Below are positions 1 through 12,829 of a DNA stretch of 64,000 nucleotides, piece by piece; within the stretch, counting starts at the first letter, position 1; the number at the start of each line of letters is the position of its first letter. Origin of the DNA: Antitrichia curtipendula. Lineage: Eukaryota; Streptophyta; Bryopsida; Hypnales; Leucodontaceae. The notes beneath the pieces are model-generated. The model saw only the letters and a program-made list of their open reading frames with translations, did no database searches and was not told where the DNA came from. The stretch covers positions 11,470,001-11,534,000 of the forward strand of contig OX579637.1 in NCBI GenBank assembly GCA_951230915.1, in the 5' to 3' direction. The position numbers and the translations under genes were made by a program.

Positions 1-121
1 GGATATGGTTGGTTCAATTATTTTATTTTCATTTGTCCATAATGTACCTCAAACATGGATGACCTTGAATATTTCATGAAGTCAAACTCTTCACCCCATT
101 TGCAACTTACACAATTCATTT
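1..121 (+). repeat. Partial monomer at window start
   Basis: This is the 3' part of a unit entered at 'ggatatggttgg'. It carries the 'cctcaaacatggatg' version of the variable slot and ends just before the first full unit. It shows that the array continues upstream of the window. Confidence 0.95.
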
Positions 122-299
122 TTCCATGGTTTCACGTCAAAATTCCATGAACTTGGACGTGGGAGCCCTAAAGTACAGGATATGGTTGGTTCAATTATTT
201 TATTTTCATTTGTCCATAATGTACCCCAAAATGTGCATGACCTTGAATATTTCATGAAGTCAAACTCTTCACCCCATTTGCAACTTACACAATTCATTC
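122..299 (+). repeat. First complete monomer, reference for unit coordinates
   Basis: I number the unit from 'ttccatgg' (position 1). Landmarks in the 178-bp consensus are: CCATGG (NcoI) 3-8; ACGT 13-16 and 36-39, the only fixed CpGs; CCCTAAA 45-51; an A/T-rich run 71-90; a variable slot about 103-115; TGACCTTGA 117-125; AATATT (SspI) 125-130; the 8-bp perfect palindrome TTCATGAA 130-137; and a C-rich patch about 149-154. Recurrent two-state sites are caggat/caagat, ggttgg/gggtgg, ttcaat/ttcgat, caccccat/cactccat, aaccta/aactta and attctt/attatt. This copy has the standard length of 178 bp. Confidence 0.9.
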
Positions 300-1343
300 T
301 TCCATGGTTTCACGTCAAAATTCCAGGAACTTGGACGTGGGAGCCCTAAAGTACAAGATATGGTTGGTTCAATTATTTTATTTTCTTTTGTCCATAATGT
401 ACCCCAAACGTAGATGACCTTGAATATTTCATGAAGTCAAACTATTCACGCCATTTGCAACTTACACAATTCATTCTTCCATGGTTTCACGTCAAAATTC
501 CATGAACTTGGACGTGGGAGCCCTAAAGTACAGGATATGGTTGGTTCAATTATTTTATTTTCATTTGTCCATAATGTACCTCAAACATGGATGACCTTGA
601 ATATTTCATGAAGTCAAACTCTTCACCCCATTTGGAACCTACACAATTCATTCTTCCATGGTTTCACGTCAAAATTCCATGAACTTGGACGTGGGAGCCC
701 TAAAGTACAAGATATGGTTGGTTCAATTATTGTATTTTCTTTTGTCCATAATGTACCCCAAATGTGCATGACCTTGAATATTTCATGAAGTCAAACTCTT
801 CACTCCATTTGCAACTTACACAATTCATTCTTCCATGGTTTCACGTCAAAATTCCAGGAACTTGGACGTGGGAGCCCTAAAGTACAAGATATGGGTGGTT
901 CAATTATTTTATTTTCTTTTCTCCATAATGTACCCCAAATGTGCATGACCTTGAATATTTCATGAAGTCAAACTCTTCACCCCATTTGCAACTTACACAA
1001 TTCATTCTTCCATGGTTTCACGTCAAAAATCCATGAACTTGGACGTGGGAGCCCTAAAGTACAGGATATGGTTGGTTCAATTATTTTATTTTCTTTTGTC
1101 CATAATGTACCCCAAAATGTGCAAAACCTTGAATATTTCATGAAGTCAAACTCTTCACTCCATTTGCAACCTACACAATTCATTATTCCATGGTTTCACG
1201 TCAAAATTCCATGAACTTGGACGTGGGAGCCCTAAAGTACAAGATATGGTTGGTTCAATTGTTATATTTTCAGTTATTCAAGATGTACCCCAAAATAAGC
1301 ATGACCTTGAATATTTCATGAAGTCAAACTCTTCACTCCATTT

Positions 1344-1775
1344 GCAACTTACACAATTCATTCTTCCATGGTTTCACGTCAAAATTCCATGAACTTGGAC
1401 GTGGGAGCCCTAAAGTACAGGATATGGTTGGTTCAATTATTTTATTTTCATTTGTCCATAATGTACCCCAAAATGTGCAAAACCTTGAATATTTCATGAA
1501 GTCAAACTCTTCACTCCATTTGCAACTTACACAATTCATTCTTCCATGGTTTCACGTCAAAAATCCATGAACTTGGACGTGGGAGCCCTAAAGTACAGGA
1601 TATGGTTGGTTCAATTATTTTATTTTCATTTGTCCATAATGTACCCCAAAATGTGCAAAACCTTGAATATTTCATGAAGTCAAACTCTTCACTCCATTTG
1701 CAACTTACACAATTCATTCTTCCATGGTTTCACGTCAAAATTCCATGAACTTGGACGTGGGAGCCCTAAAGTACA
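1344..1775 (+). repeat. Short shared block, copy 1 (offset 3014 bp)
   Basis: This segment matches about 4358-4789, 17 monomers away. Both copies share two rare markers: 'gtcaaaaatccatg' and 'gtgcaaaaccttg' in consecutive units. The match stops on the left at the diverged unit at 1256 and on the right where one copy has 'caggat' and the other 'caagat'. Confidence 0.75.
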
Positions 1776-4357
1776 GGATATGGTTGGTTCAATTATTTTA
1801 TTTTCATTTGTCCATAATGTACCTCAAACATGGATGACCTTGAATATTTCATGAAGTCAAACTCTTCACCCCATTTGGAACCTACACAATTCATTCTTCC
1901 ATGGTTTCACGTCAAAATTCCATGAACTTGGACGTGGGAGCCCTAAAGTACAAGATATGGTTGGTTCAATTATTTTATTTTATTTTGTCCATAATGTACC
2001 CCAAATGTGCATGACCTTGAATATTTCATGAAGTCAAACTCTTCACCCCATTTGCAACTTACACAATTCATTCTTCCATGGTTTCACGTCAAAATTCCAT
2101 GAACTTGGACGTGGGAGCCCTAAAGTACAGGATATGGTTGGTTCAATTATTTTATTTTCATTTTTCCATAATGTACCTCAAACATGGATGAAATTGAATA
2201 TTTCATGAAGTCAAACTCTTCACCCCATTTGCAACTTACACAATTCATTCTTCCATGGTTTCACGTCAAAATTCCATGAACTTGGACGTGGGAGCCTTAA
2301 AGTACAGGATATGGTTGGTTCAATTATTTTATTTTCATTTCTCCATAATGTACCCCAAACGTAGATGACCTTGAATATTTCATGAAGTCAAACTCTTCAC
2401 TCCATTTGCAACCTACACAATTCATTCTTCCATGGTTTCACGTCAAAATTCCATGAACATGGACGTGGGAGCCCTAAAGTACAGGATATGGTTGGTTCGA
2501 TTATTTTCTTTTCATTTGTCCATAATGTACCCCAAACGTAGATGACCTTGAATATTTCATGAAGTCAAACTCTTCACTCCATTTGCAACTTACACAATTC
2601 ATTCTTCCATGGTTTCACGTCAAAATTCCATGAACTTGGACGTGGGAGCCCTAAAGTACAGGATATGGTTGGTTCGATTATTTTATTTTCATTTGTCCAT
2701 AATGTACCCGAAACGTAGATGACCTTGAATATTTTATGAAGTCAAACTCTTCACTCCATTTGCAACTTACACAATTCATTCTTCCATGGTTTCACGTCAA
2801 AATTCCATGAACTTGGACGTGGGAGCCCTAAAGTACAAGATATGGTTGGTTCAATTATTTTATTTTCTTTTGTCCATAATGTACCCCAAATGTGCATGAC
2901 CTTGAATATTTCATGAAGTCAAACTCTTCACTCCATTTGCAACTTACACAATTCATTCTTCCATGGTTTCACGTCAAAAGTCCATGAACTTGGACGAGGG
3001 AGCCCTAAAGTACAGGATATGGTTGGTTCAATTATTTTATTTTCATTTGTCCATAATGTACCCCAGAATGTGCATGACCTTGAATATTTCATGAAGTCAA
3101 ACTCTTCACTCCATTTGCAACCTACACAATTCATTCTTCCATGGTTTCACGTCAAAATTCCATGAACTTGGACGTGGGAGCCCTAAAGTACAGGATATGG
3201 TTGGTTCAATTATTTTATTTTCATTTGTCCATAATGTACCCCAAACGTAGATGACCTTGAATATTTTATGAAGTCAAACTCTTCACTCCATTTGCAACTT
3301 ACACAATTCATTCTTCCATGGTTTCACGTCAAAATTCCATGAACTTGGACGTGGGAGCCCTAAAGTACAAGATATGGTTGGTTCAATTATTTTATTTTCT
3401 TTTGTCCATAATGTACCCCAAACGTAGATGACCTTGAATATTTTATGAAGTCAAACTCTTCACTCCATTTGCAACTTACACAATTCATTCTTCCATGGTT
3501 TCACGTCAAAATTCCATGAACTTGGACGAGGGAGCCCTAAAGTACAGGATATGGTTGGTTCAATTATTTTATTTTCATTTGTCCATAATGTATCTCAAAC
3601 ATGGATGACCTTGAATATTTCATGAAGTCAAACTCTTCACCCCATTTGCAACTTACACAATTCATTCTTCCATGGTTTCACGTCAAAATTCCATGAACTT
3701 GGACGTGGGAGCCCTAAAGTACAAGATATGGTTGGTTCGATTATTTTATTTTCTTTTGTCCATAATGTACCCCAAATGAGCATGACCTTGAATATTTCAT
3801 GAAGTCAAACTCTTCACTCCAGTTGCAACCTACACAATTCATTATTCCATGGTTTCACGTCAAAATTCCATGAACTTGGACGTGGGAGCCCTAAAGTACA
3901 GGATATAGTTGGTTCAATTATTTTATTTTCTTTTGTCCATAATGTACCCCAAAATGTGGATGACCTTGAATATTTCATGAAGTCAAACTCTTCACCCCAT
4001 TTGCAACTTACACAATTCATTCTTCCATGGTTTCACGTCAAAATTCCATGAACTTGGACGTGGGAGCCCTAAAGTACAAGATATGGTTGGTTCGATTATT
4101 TTATTTTCTTTTGTCCATAATGTACCCCAAATGAGCATGACCTTGAATATTTCATGAAGTCAAACTCTTCACTCCAGTTGCAACCTACACAATTCATTAT
4201 TCCATGGTTTCACGTCAAAATTCCATGAACTTGGACGTGGGAGCCCTAAAGTACAAGATATGGTTGGTTCAATTATTTTATTTTCTTTTGTCCATAATGT
4301 ACCCCAAAATGTGCATGACCTTGAATATTTCATGAAGTCAAACTCCTCACCCCATTT

Positions 4358-4789
4358 GCAACTTACACAATTCATTCTTCCATGGTTTCACGTCAAAATT
4401 CCATGAACTTGGACGTGGGAGCCCTAAAGTACAGGATATGGTTGGTTCAATTATTTTATTTTCATTTGTCCATAATGTACCCCAAAATGTGCAAAACCTT
4501 GAATATTTCATGAAGTCAAACTCTTCACTCCATTTGCAACTTACACAATTCATTCTTCCATGGTTTCACGTCAAAAATCCATGAACTTGGACGTGGGAGC
4601 CCTAAAGTACAGGATATGGTTGGTTCAATTATTTTATTTTCATTTGTCCATAATGTACCCCAAAATGTGCAAAACCTTGAATATTTCATGAAGTCAAACT
4701 CTTCACTCCATTTGCAACTTACACAATTCATTCTTCCATGGTTTCACGTCAAAATTCCATGAACTTGGACGTGGGAGCCCTAAAGTACA
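4358..4789 (+). repeat. Short shared block, copy 2 (offset 3014 bp)
   Basis: Partner of about 1344-1775. It carries the same pair of rare markers in the same order. To its right, units at about 4880 and 5058 share the 'cactcctcacc' family of variants, which returns inside the HOR zone after 21 kb. Confidence 0.75.
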
Positions 4790-5784
4790 AGATATGGTTG
4801 GTTCAATTATTTTATTTTCTTTTGTCCATAATGTACCCCAAAAGTGCATGACCTTGAATATTTCATGAAGTCAAACTCCTCACCCCATTTGCAACTTACA
4901 CAATTCATTCTTCCATGGTTTCACGTCAAAATTCCATGAACTTGGACGAGGGAGCCCTAAAGTACAGGATATGGTTGGTTCAATTATTTTATTTTCATTT
5001 GTCCATAATGTACCCCAAAATGTGCATGACCTTGAATATTTCATGAAGTCACACTCCTCACCCCATTTGCAACTTACACAATTCATTCTTCCATGGTTTC
5101 ACGTCAAAATTCCATGAACTTGGACGTGGGAGCCCTAAAGTACAAGATATGGTTGGTTCAATTATTTTATTTTCTTTTGTCCATAATGTACCCCAAAATG
5201 TGCATGACCTTGAATATTTCATGAAGTCACACTCCTCACCCCATTTGCAACTTACACAATTCATTCTTCCATGGTTTCACGTCAAAATTCCATGAACTTG
5301 GACGAGGGAGCCCTAAAATACAGGATATGGTTGGTTCGATTATTTTATTTTCATTTGTCCATAATGTACCTCAAACATGGATGACCTTGAATATTTCATG
5401 AAGTCAAACTCTTCACTCCATTTGCAACTTACACAATTCATTCTTCCATGGTTTCACGTCAAAATTCCATGAACTTGGACGTGGGAGCCTTAAAGTACAG
5501 GATATGGTTGGTTCAATTGTTATATTTTCATTTATTCACGATGTACCCCAAAATAAGCATGACCTTGAATATTTCATGAAGTCAAACTCTTCACCCCATT
5601 TACAACTTACACAATTCATTCTTCCATGGTTTCACGTCAAAATTCCATGTACTTGGACGTGGGAGCCCTAAAGTACAGGATATGGTTGGTTCAATTATTT
5701 TATTTTCATTTGTCCATAATGTACCCCAAACGTAGATGACCTTGAATATTTCATGAAGTCAAACTCTTCACTCCATTTGCAACT

Positions 5785-6735
5785 TACACAATTCATTCTT
5801 CCATGGTTTCACGTCAAAATTCCATGAACTTGGACGTGGGAGCCCTAAAGTACAGGATATGGTTGGTTCAATTATTTTATTTTCATTTGTCCATAATGTA
5901 CCCCAAAATGTGCATGACCTTGAATATTTCATGAAGTCAAACTTTTCACCCCATTTGCAACCTACACAATTCATTCTTCCATGGTTTCACGTCAAAATTC
6001 CATGAACTTGGACGTGGGTGCCCTAAAGTACAAGATATGGTTGGTTCGATTATTTTATTTTCTTTTGTCCATAATGTACCCCAAATGAGCATGACCTTGA
6101 ATATTTCATGAAGTCAAACTCTTCACTCCAGTTGCAACCTACACAATTCATTATTCCATGGTTTCACGTCAAAATTCCATGAACTTGGACGTGGGAGCCC
6201 TAAGGTACAAGATATGGTTGGTTCAATTATTTTATTTTCTTTTGTCCATAATGTACCCCAAAATGTGCATGACCTTGAATATTTCATGAAGTCAAACTCC
6301 TCACCCCAATTGCAACTTACACAATTCATTCTTCCATGGTTTCACGTCAAAATTCCATGAACTTGGACGTGGGAGCCCTAAAGTACAGGATATGGTTGGT
6401 TCAATTATTTTATTTTCATTTGTCCATAATGTACCCCAAAATGTGCATGACCTTGAATATTTCATGAAGTCAAACTCTTCACCCCATTTACAACCTACAC
6501 AATTCATTATTCCATGGTTTCACGTCAAAATTCCATGAACTTGGACGTGGGAGCCTAAAGTACAGGATATGGGTGGTTCAATTATTTTATTTTCATTTGT
6601 CCATAATGTACCCCAAAATGTGCATGACCTTGAATATTTCATGAAGTCAAACTCTTCACCCCATTTGCAACCTACACAATTCATTCTTCCATGGTTTCAC
6701 GTCAAAATTCCATGAACTTGGACGTGGGAGCCCTA
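5785..6735 (+). repeat. Five-monomer block, copy 1 (offset 3728 bp)
   Basis: It matches about 9513-10463, 21 monomers away. The ordered diagnostic series is 'aaacttttcacc' (about 5940), 'gtgggtgccct' (about 6015), 'ccctaaggtac' (about 6200), 'ctcaccccaattg' (about 6300) and 'gggagcctaaagt' (about 6547). The second copy carries the same series at the same spacing, with a single difference noticed ('catttaca' against 'catttgca'). Confidence 0.85.
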
Positions 6736-7195
6736 AAGTACAGGATATGGGTGGTTCAATTATTTTATTTTCTTTTGTCCATAATGTACCCCAAATGTGC
6801 ATGACCTTGAATATTTCATGAAGTCAAACTCTTCACTCCATTTGCAACTTACACAATTCATTCTTCCATGGTTTCACGTCAAAATTCCATGAACTTGGAC
6901 GTGGGAGCGCTAAAGTACAGGATATGGGTGGTTCAATTATTTTATTTTCATTTGTCCATAATGTACCCCAAAATGTGCATGACCTTGAATATTTCATGAA
7001 GTCAAACTCTTCACCCCATTTGCAACCTACACAATTCATTCTTCCATGGTTTCACGTCAAAATTCCATGAACTTGGACGTGGGAGCGCTAAAGTACAGGA
7101 TATGGGTGGTTCAATTATTTTATTTTCATTTGTCCATAATTTACCCCAAAATGTGCATGACCTTGAATATTTCATGAAGTCAAACTCTTCACCCC
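6665..7195 (+). repeat. Three-monomer block, copy 1 (offset 11,540 bp)
   Basis: It matches about 18205-18735, 65 monomers away. Shared markers are the 'gggtgg' state, 'ccccaaatgtgc', two consecutive 'gagcgctaaag' units and the rare 'cataatttacccc' (about 7134 and 18675). The match ends where one copy has 'catttgcaacct' and the other 'catttacaactt'. Confidence 0.8.
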
Positions 7196-9631
7196 ATTTG
7201 CAACCTACACAATTCATTATTCCATGGTTTCACGTCAAAATTCCATGAACTTGGACGTGGGAGCCTAAAGTACAGGATATGGGTGGTTCAATTATTTTAT
7301 TTTCATTTGTCCATAATGTACCCCAAAATGTGCATGACCTTGAATATTTCATGAAGTCAAACTCTTCACCCCATTTGCAACCTACACAATTCATTCTTCC
7401 ATGGTTTCACGTCAAAATTCCATGAACTTGGACGTGGGAGCCCTAAAGTACAAGATATGGTTGGTTCAATTATTTTATTTTCATTTGTCCATAATGAACC
7501 CCAAAATGTGCATGACCTTGAATATTTCATGAAGTCAAACTCTTCACTCCATTTGCAACTTACACAATTCATTCTTACATGGTTTCACGTCAAAATTCCA
7601 TGAACTTGGACGTGGGAGCCCTAAAGTACAAGATATGGTTGGTTCAATTATTTTATTTTCTTTTGTCCATAATGTACCCCAAATGTGCATGACCTTGAAT
7701 ATTTCATGAAGTCAAACTCTTCACTCCATTTGCAACGTACACAATTCATTCTTCCATGGTTTCACGTCAAAATTCCATGAACTTGGACGTGGGAGCCCTA
7801 AAGTACAAGATATGGTTGGTTCAATTATTTTATTTTATTTTGTCCATAATGTACCCAAAATGTGCATGACCTTGAATATTTCATGAAGTCAAACTCTTCA
7901 CTCCATTTGCAAACTACACAATTCATTATTCCATGGTTTCACGTCAAAATTCCATGAACTTGGACGTGGGAGCCCTAAAGTACAGGATATGGTTGGTTCA
8001 ATTATTTTATTTTCATTTGTCCATAATGTACCTCAAACATGGATGACCTTGAATATTTCATGAAGTCAAACTCTTCACCCCATTTGCAACTTACACAATT
8101 CATTCTTCCATGGTTTCACGTCAAAATTCCATGAACTTGGACGTGGGAGCCCTAAAGTACAGGATATGGTTGGTTCGAATATTTTATTTTCATTTGTCCA
8201 TAATGTACCCCAAAATGTGCATGACCTTGAATATTTCATGAAGTCAAACTCTTCACCCCATTTGCAACCTACACAATTCATTCTTCCATGGTTTCACGTC
8301 AAAATTCCATGAACTTGGACGTGGGAGCCCTAAAGTACAAGATATGGTTGGTTCAATTATTTTATTTTCATTTGTCCATAATGAACCCCAAAATGTGCAT
8401 GACCTTGAATATTTCATGAAGTCAAACTCTTCACTCCATTTGCAACTTACACAATTCATTCTTCCATGGTTTCACGTCAAAATTCCATGAACTTGGACGT
8501 GGGAGCCCTAAAGTACAAGATATGGTTGGTTCAATTATTTTATTTTATTTTGTCCATAATGTACCCCAAATGTGCATGACCTTGAATATTTCATGAAGTC
8601 AAACTCTTCACTCCATTTGCAACGTACACAATTCATTCTTCCATGGTTTCACGTCAAAATTCCATGAACTTGGACGTGGGAGCCCTAAAGTACAAGATAT
8701 GGTTGGTTCAATTATTTTATTTTATTTTGTCCATAATGTACCCAAAATGTGCATGACCTTGAATATTTCATGAAGTCAAACTCTTCACTCCAGTTGCAAC
8801 CTACACAATTCATTATTCCATGGTTTCACGTCAAAAGTCCATGAACTTGGACGTGGGAGCCCTAAAGTACAGGATATGGTTGGTTCAATTATTTTATTTT
8901 CATTTGTCCATAATGTACCTCAAACATGGATGACCTTGAATATTTCATGAAGTCAAACTCTTCACCCCATTTGCAACTTACACAATTCATTCTTCCATGG
9001 TTTCACGTCAAAATTCCATGAACTTGGACGTGGGAGCCCTAAAGTACAGGATATGGGTGGTTCAATTATTTTATTTTCATTTGTCCATAATGTACCCCAA
9101 AATGTGCATGACCTTGAATATTTCATGAAGTCAAACTCTTCACTCCAGTTGCAACCTACACAATTCATTATTCCATGGTTTCACGTCAAAAGTCCATGAA
9201 CTTGGACGTGGGAGCCCTAAAGTACAGGATATGGTTGGTTCAATTACTTTATTTTCATTTGTCCATAATGTACCCCAAAATGTGCATGACCTTGAATATT
9301 TCATGAAGTCAAACTCTTCACCCCATTTGCAACCTACACAATTCATTATTCCATGGTTTCACGTCAAAATTCCATGAACTTGGACGTGGGAGCGCTAAAG
9401 TACAGGATATGGGTGGTTCAATTATTTTATTTTCATTTGTCCATAATGTACCCCAAAATGTGCATGACCTTGAATATTTCATGAAGTCAAACTCTTCACC
9501 CCATTTGCAACCTACACAATTCATTCTTCCATGGTTTCACGTCAAAATTCCATGAACTTGGACGTGGGAGCCCTAAAGTACAGGATATGGTTGGTTCAAT
9601 TATTTTATTTTCATTTGTCCATAATGTACCC

Positions 9632-11757
9632 CAAAATGTGCATGACCTTGAATATTTCATGAAGTCAAACTTTTCACCCCATTTGCAACCTACACAATTC
9701 ATTCTTCCATGGTTTCACGTCAAAATTCCATGAACTTGGACGTGGGTGCCCTAAAGTACAAGATATGGTTGGTTCGATTATTTTATTTTCTTTTGTCCAT
9801 AATGTACCCCAAATGAGCATGACCTTGAATATTTCATGAAGTCAAACTCTTCACTCCAGTTGCAACCTACACAATTCATTATTCCATGGTTTCACGTCAA
9901 AATTCCATGAACTTGGACGTGGGAGCCCTAAGGTACAAGATATGGTTGGTTCAATTATTTTATTTTCTTTTGTCCATAATGTACCCCAAAATGTGCATGA
10001 CCTTGAATATTTCATGAAGTCAAACTCCTCACCCCAATTGCAACTTACACAATTCATTCTTCCATGGTTTCACGTCAAAATTCCATGAACTTGGACGTGG
10101 GAGCCCTAAAGTACAGGATATGGTTGGTTCAATTATTTTATTTTCATTTGTCCATAATGTACCCCAAAATGTGCATGACCTTGAATATTTCATGAAGTCA
10201 AACTCTTCACCCCATTTGCAACCTACACAATTCATTATTCCATGGTTTCACGTCAAAATTCCATGAACTTGGACGTGGGAGCCTAAAGTACAGGATATGG
10301 GTGGTTCAATTATTTTATTTTCATTTGTCCATAATGTACCCCAAAATGTGCATGACCTTGAATATTTCATGAAGTCAAACTCTTCACCCCATTTGCAACC
10401 TACACAATTCATTCTTCCATGGTTTCACGTCAAAATTCCATGAACTTGGACGTGGGAGCCCTAAAGTACAAGATATGGTTGGTTCAATTATTTTATTTTC
10501 ATTTGTCCATAATGAACCCCAAAATGTGCATGACCTTGAATATTTCATGAAGTCAAACTCTTCACTCCATTTGCAACTTACACAATTCATTCTTCCATGG
10601 TTTCACGTCAAAATTCCATGAACTTGGACGTGGGAGCCCTAAAGTACAAGATATGGTTGGTTCAATTATTTTATTTTCTTTTGTCCATAATGTACCCCAA
10701 ATGTGCATGACCTTGAATATTTCATGAAGTCAAACTCTTCACTCCATTTGCAACCTACACAATTCATTCTTCCATGGTTTCACGTCAAAATTCCATGAAC
10801 TTGGACGTGGGAGCCCTAAAGTACAAGATATGGTTGGTTCAATTATTTTATTTTATTTTGTCCATAATGTACCCAAAATGTGCATGACCTTGAATATTTC
10901 ATGAAGTCAAACTCTTCACTCCATTTGCAAACTACACAATTCATTATTCCATGGTTTCACGTCAAAATTCCATGAACTTGGACGTGGGAGCCCTAAAGTA
11001 CAGGATATGGGTGGTTCAATTATTTTATTTTCATTTGTCCATAATGTACCCCAAAATGTGCATGACCTTGAATATTTCATGAAGTCAAACTCTTCACCCC
11101 ATTTGCAACCTACACAATTCATTCTTCCATGGTTTCACGTCAAAATTCCATGAACTTGGACGTGGGATTCCTAAAGTACAGGATATGGTTGGTTCGATTA
11201 TTTTATTTTCATTTGTCCATAATGTACCTCAAACATGGATGACCTTGAATATTTCATGAAGTCAAACTCTTCACCCCATTTGCAACTTACACAATTCATT
11301 CTTCCATGGTTTCACGTCAAAATTCCATGAACTTGGACGTGGGAGCCCTAAAGTACAGGATATGGGTGGTTCAATTATTTTATTTTCATTTGTCCATAAT
11401 GTACCCCAAAATGTGCATGACCTTGAATATTTCATGAAGTCAAACTCTTCACTCCAGTTGCAACCTACACAATTCATTATTCCATGGTTTCACGTCAAAA
11501 GTCCATGAACTTGGACGTGGGAGCCCTAAAGTACAGGATATGGTTGGTTCAATTATTTTATTTTCATTTGTCCATAATGTACCCCAAAATGTGCATGACC
11601 TTGAATATTTCATGAAGTCAAACTCTTCACCCCATTTGCAACCTACACAATTCATTATTCCATGGTTTCACGTCAAAATTCCATGAACTTGGACGTGGGA
11701 GCGCTAAAGTACAGGATATGGGTGGTTCAATTATTTTATTTTCATTTGTCCATAATG
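9632..11757 (+). repeat. 12-monomer block, copy 1 (offset 3198 bp)
   Basis: It matches about 12830-14955, with the copies 18 monomers apart. It contains the ordered marker series of the 5785-6735 block and then further shared markers: 'gggagcctaaagt', 'aatgaacccc', 'acccaaaatg', 'gtgggattcctaaag' and 'gagcgctaaag'. Few substitutions were seen over about 2.1 kb, including 'ccccaattg' against 'cctcaattg' and 'caacctac' against 'caatgtac'. The edges are set by 'aatgtacc' against 'aatgaacc' differences. Confidence 0.85.
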
Positions 11758-12829
11758 AACCCCAAAATGTGCATGACCTTGAATATTTCATGAAGTCAAA
11801 CTCTTCACCCCATTTGCATCCTACACAATTCATTCTTCCATGGTTTCACGTCAAAATTCCATGAACTTGGACGTGGGAGCCCTAAAGTACAGGATATGGT
11901 TGGTTCAATTATTTTATTTTCATTTGTCCATAATGTACCCCAAATGAGCATGACCTTGAATATTTCATGAAGTCAAACTCTTCACTCCAGTTGCAACCTA
12001 CACAATTCATTATTCCATGGTTTCACGTCAAAAGTCCATGAACTTGGACGTGGGAGCGCTAAAGTACAGGATATGGGTGGTTCAATTATTTTATTTTCAT
12101 TTGTCCATAATGAACCCCAAAATGTGCATGACCTTGAATATTTCATGAAGTCAAACTCTTCACCCCATTTGCAACCTACACAATTCATTATTCCATGGTT
12201 TCACGTCAAAATTCCATGAACTTGGACGTGGGAGCCCTAAAGTACAGGATATGGGTGGTTCAATTATTTTATTTTCATTTGTCCATAATGTACCCCAAAA
12301 TGTGCATGACCTTGAATATTTCATGAAGTCAAACTCTTCACTCCAGTTGCAACCTATACAATTCATTATTCCATGGTTTCACGTCAAAAGTCCATGAACT
12401 TGGACGTGGGAGCCCTAAAGTACAGGATATGGTTGGTTCAATTATTTTATTTTCATTTGTCCATAATGTACCCCAAAATGTGCATGACCTTGAATATCTC
12501 ATGAAGTCAAACTCTTCACCCCATTTGCAACCTACACAATTCATTATTCCATGGTTTCACGTCAAAATTCCATGAACTTGGACGTGGGAGCGCTAAAGTA
12601 CAGGATATGGGTGGTTCAATTATTTTATTTTCATTTGTCCATAATGAACCCCAAAATGTGCATGACCTTGAATATTTCATGAAGTCAAACTCTTCACCCC
12701 ATTTGCAACCTACACAATTCATTATTCCATGGTTTCACGTCAAAATTCCATGAACTTGGACGTGGGAGCGCTAAAGTACAGGATATGGGTGGTTCAATTA
12801 TTTTATTTTCATTTGTCCATAATGAACCC

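Noticed and set aside
122..299. Internal half-monomer duplication (dimeric origin)
   Set aside because: Only short similarities such as 'ttccatgaac' and 'tttcatgaag' were seen between the halves; this is too little to claim an ancestral sub-repeat.
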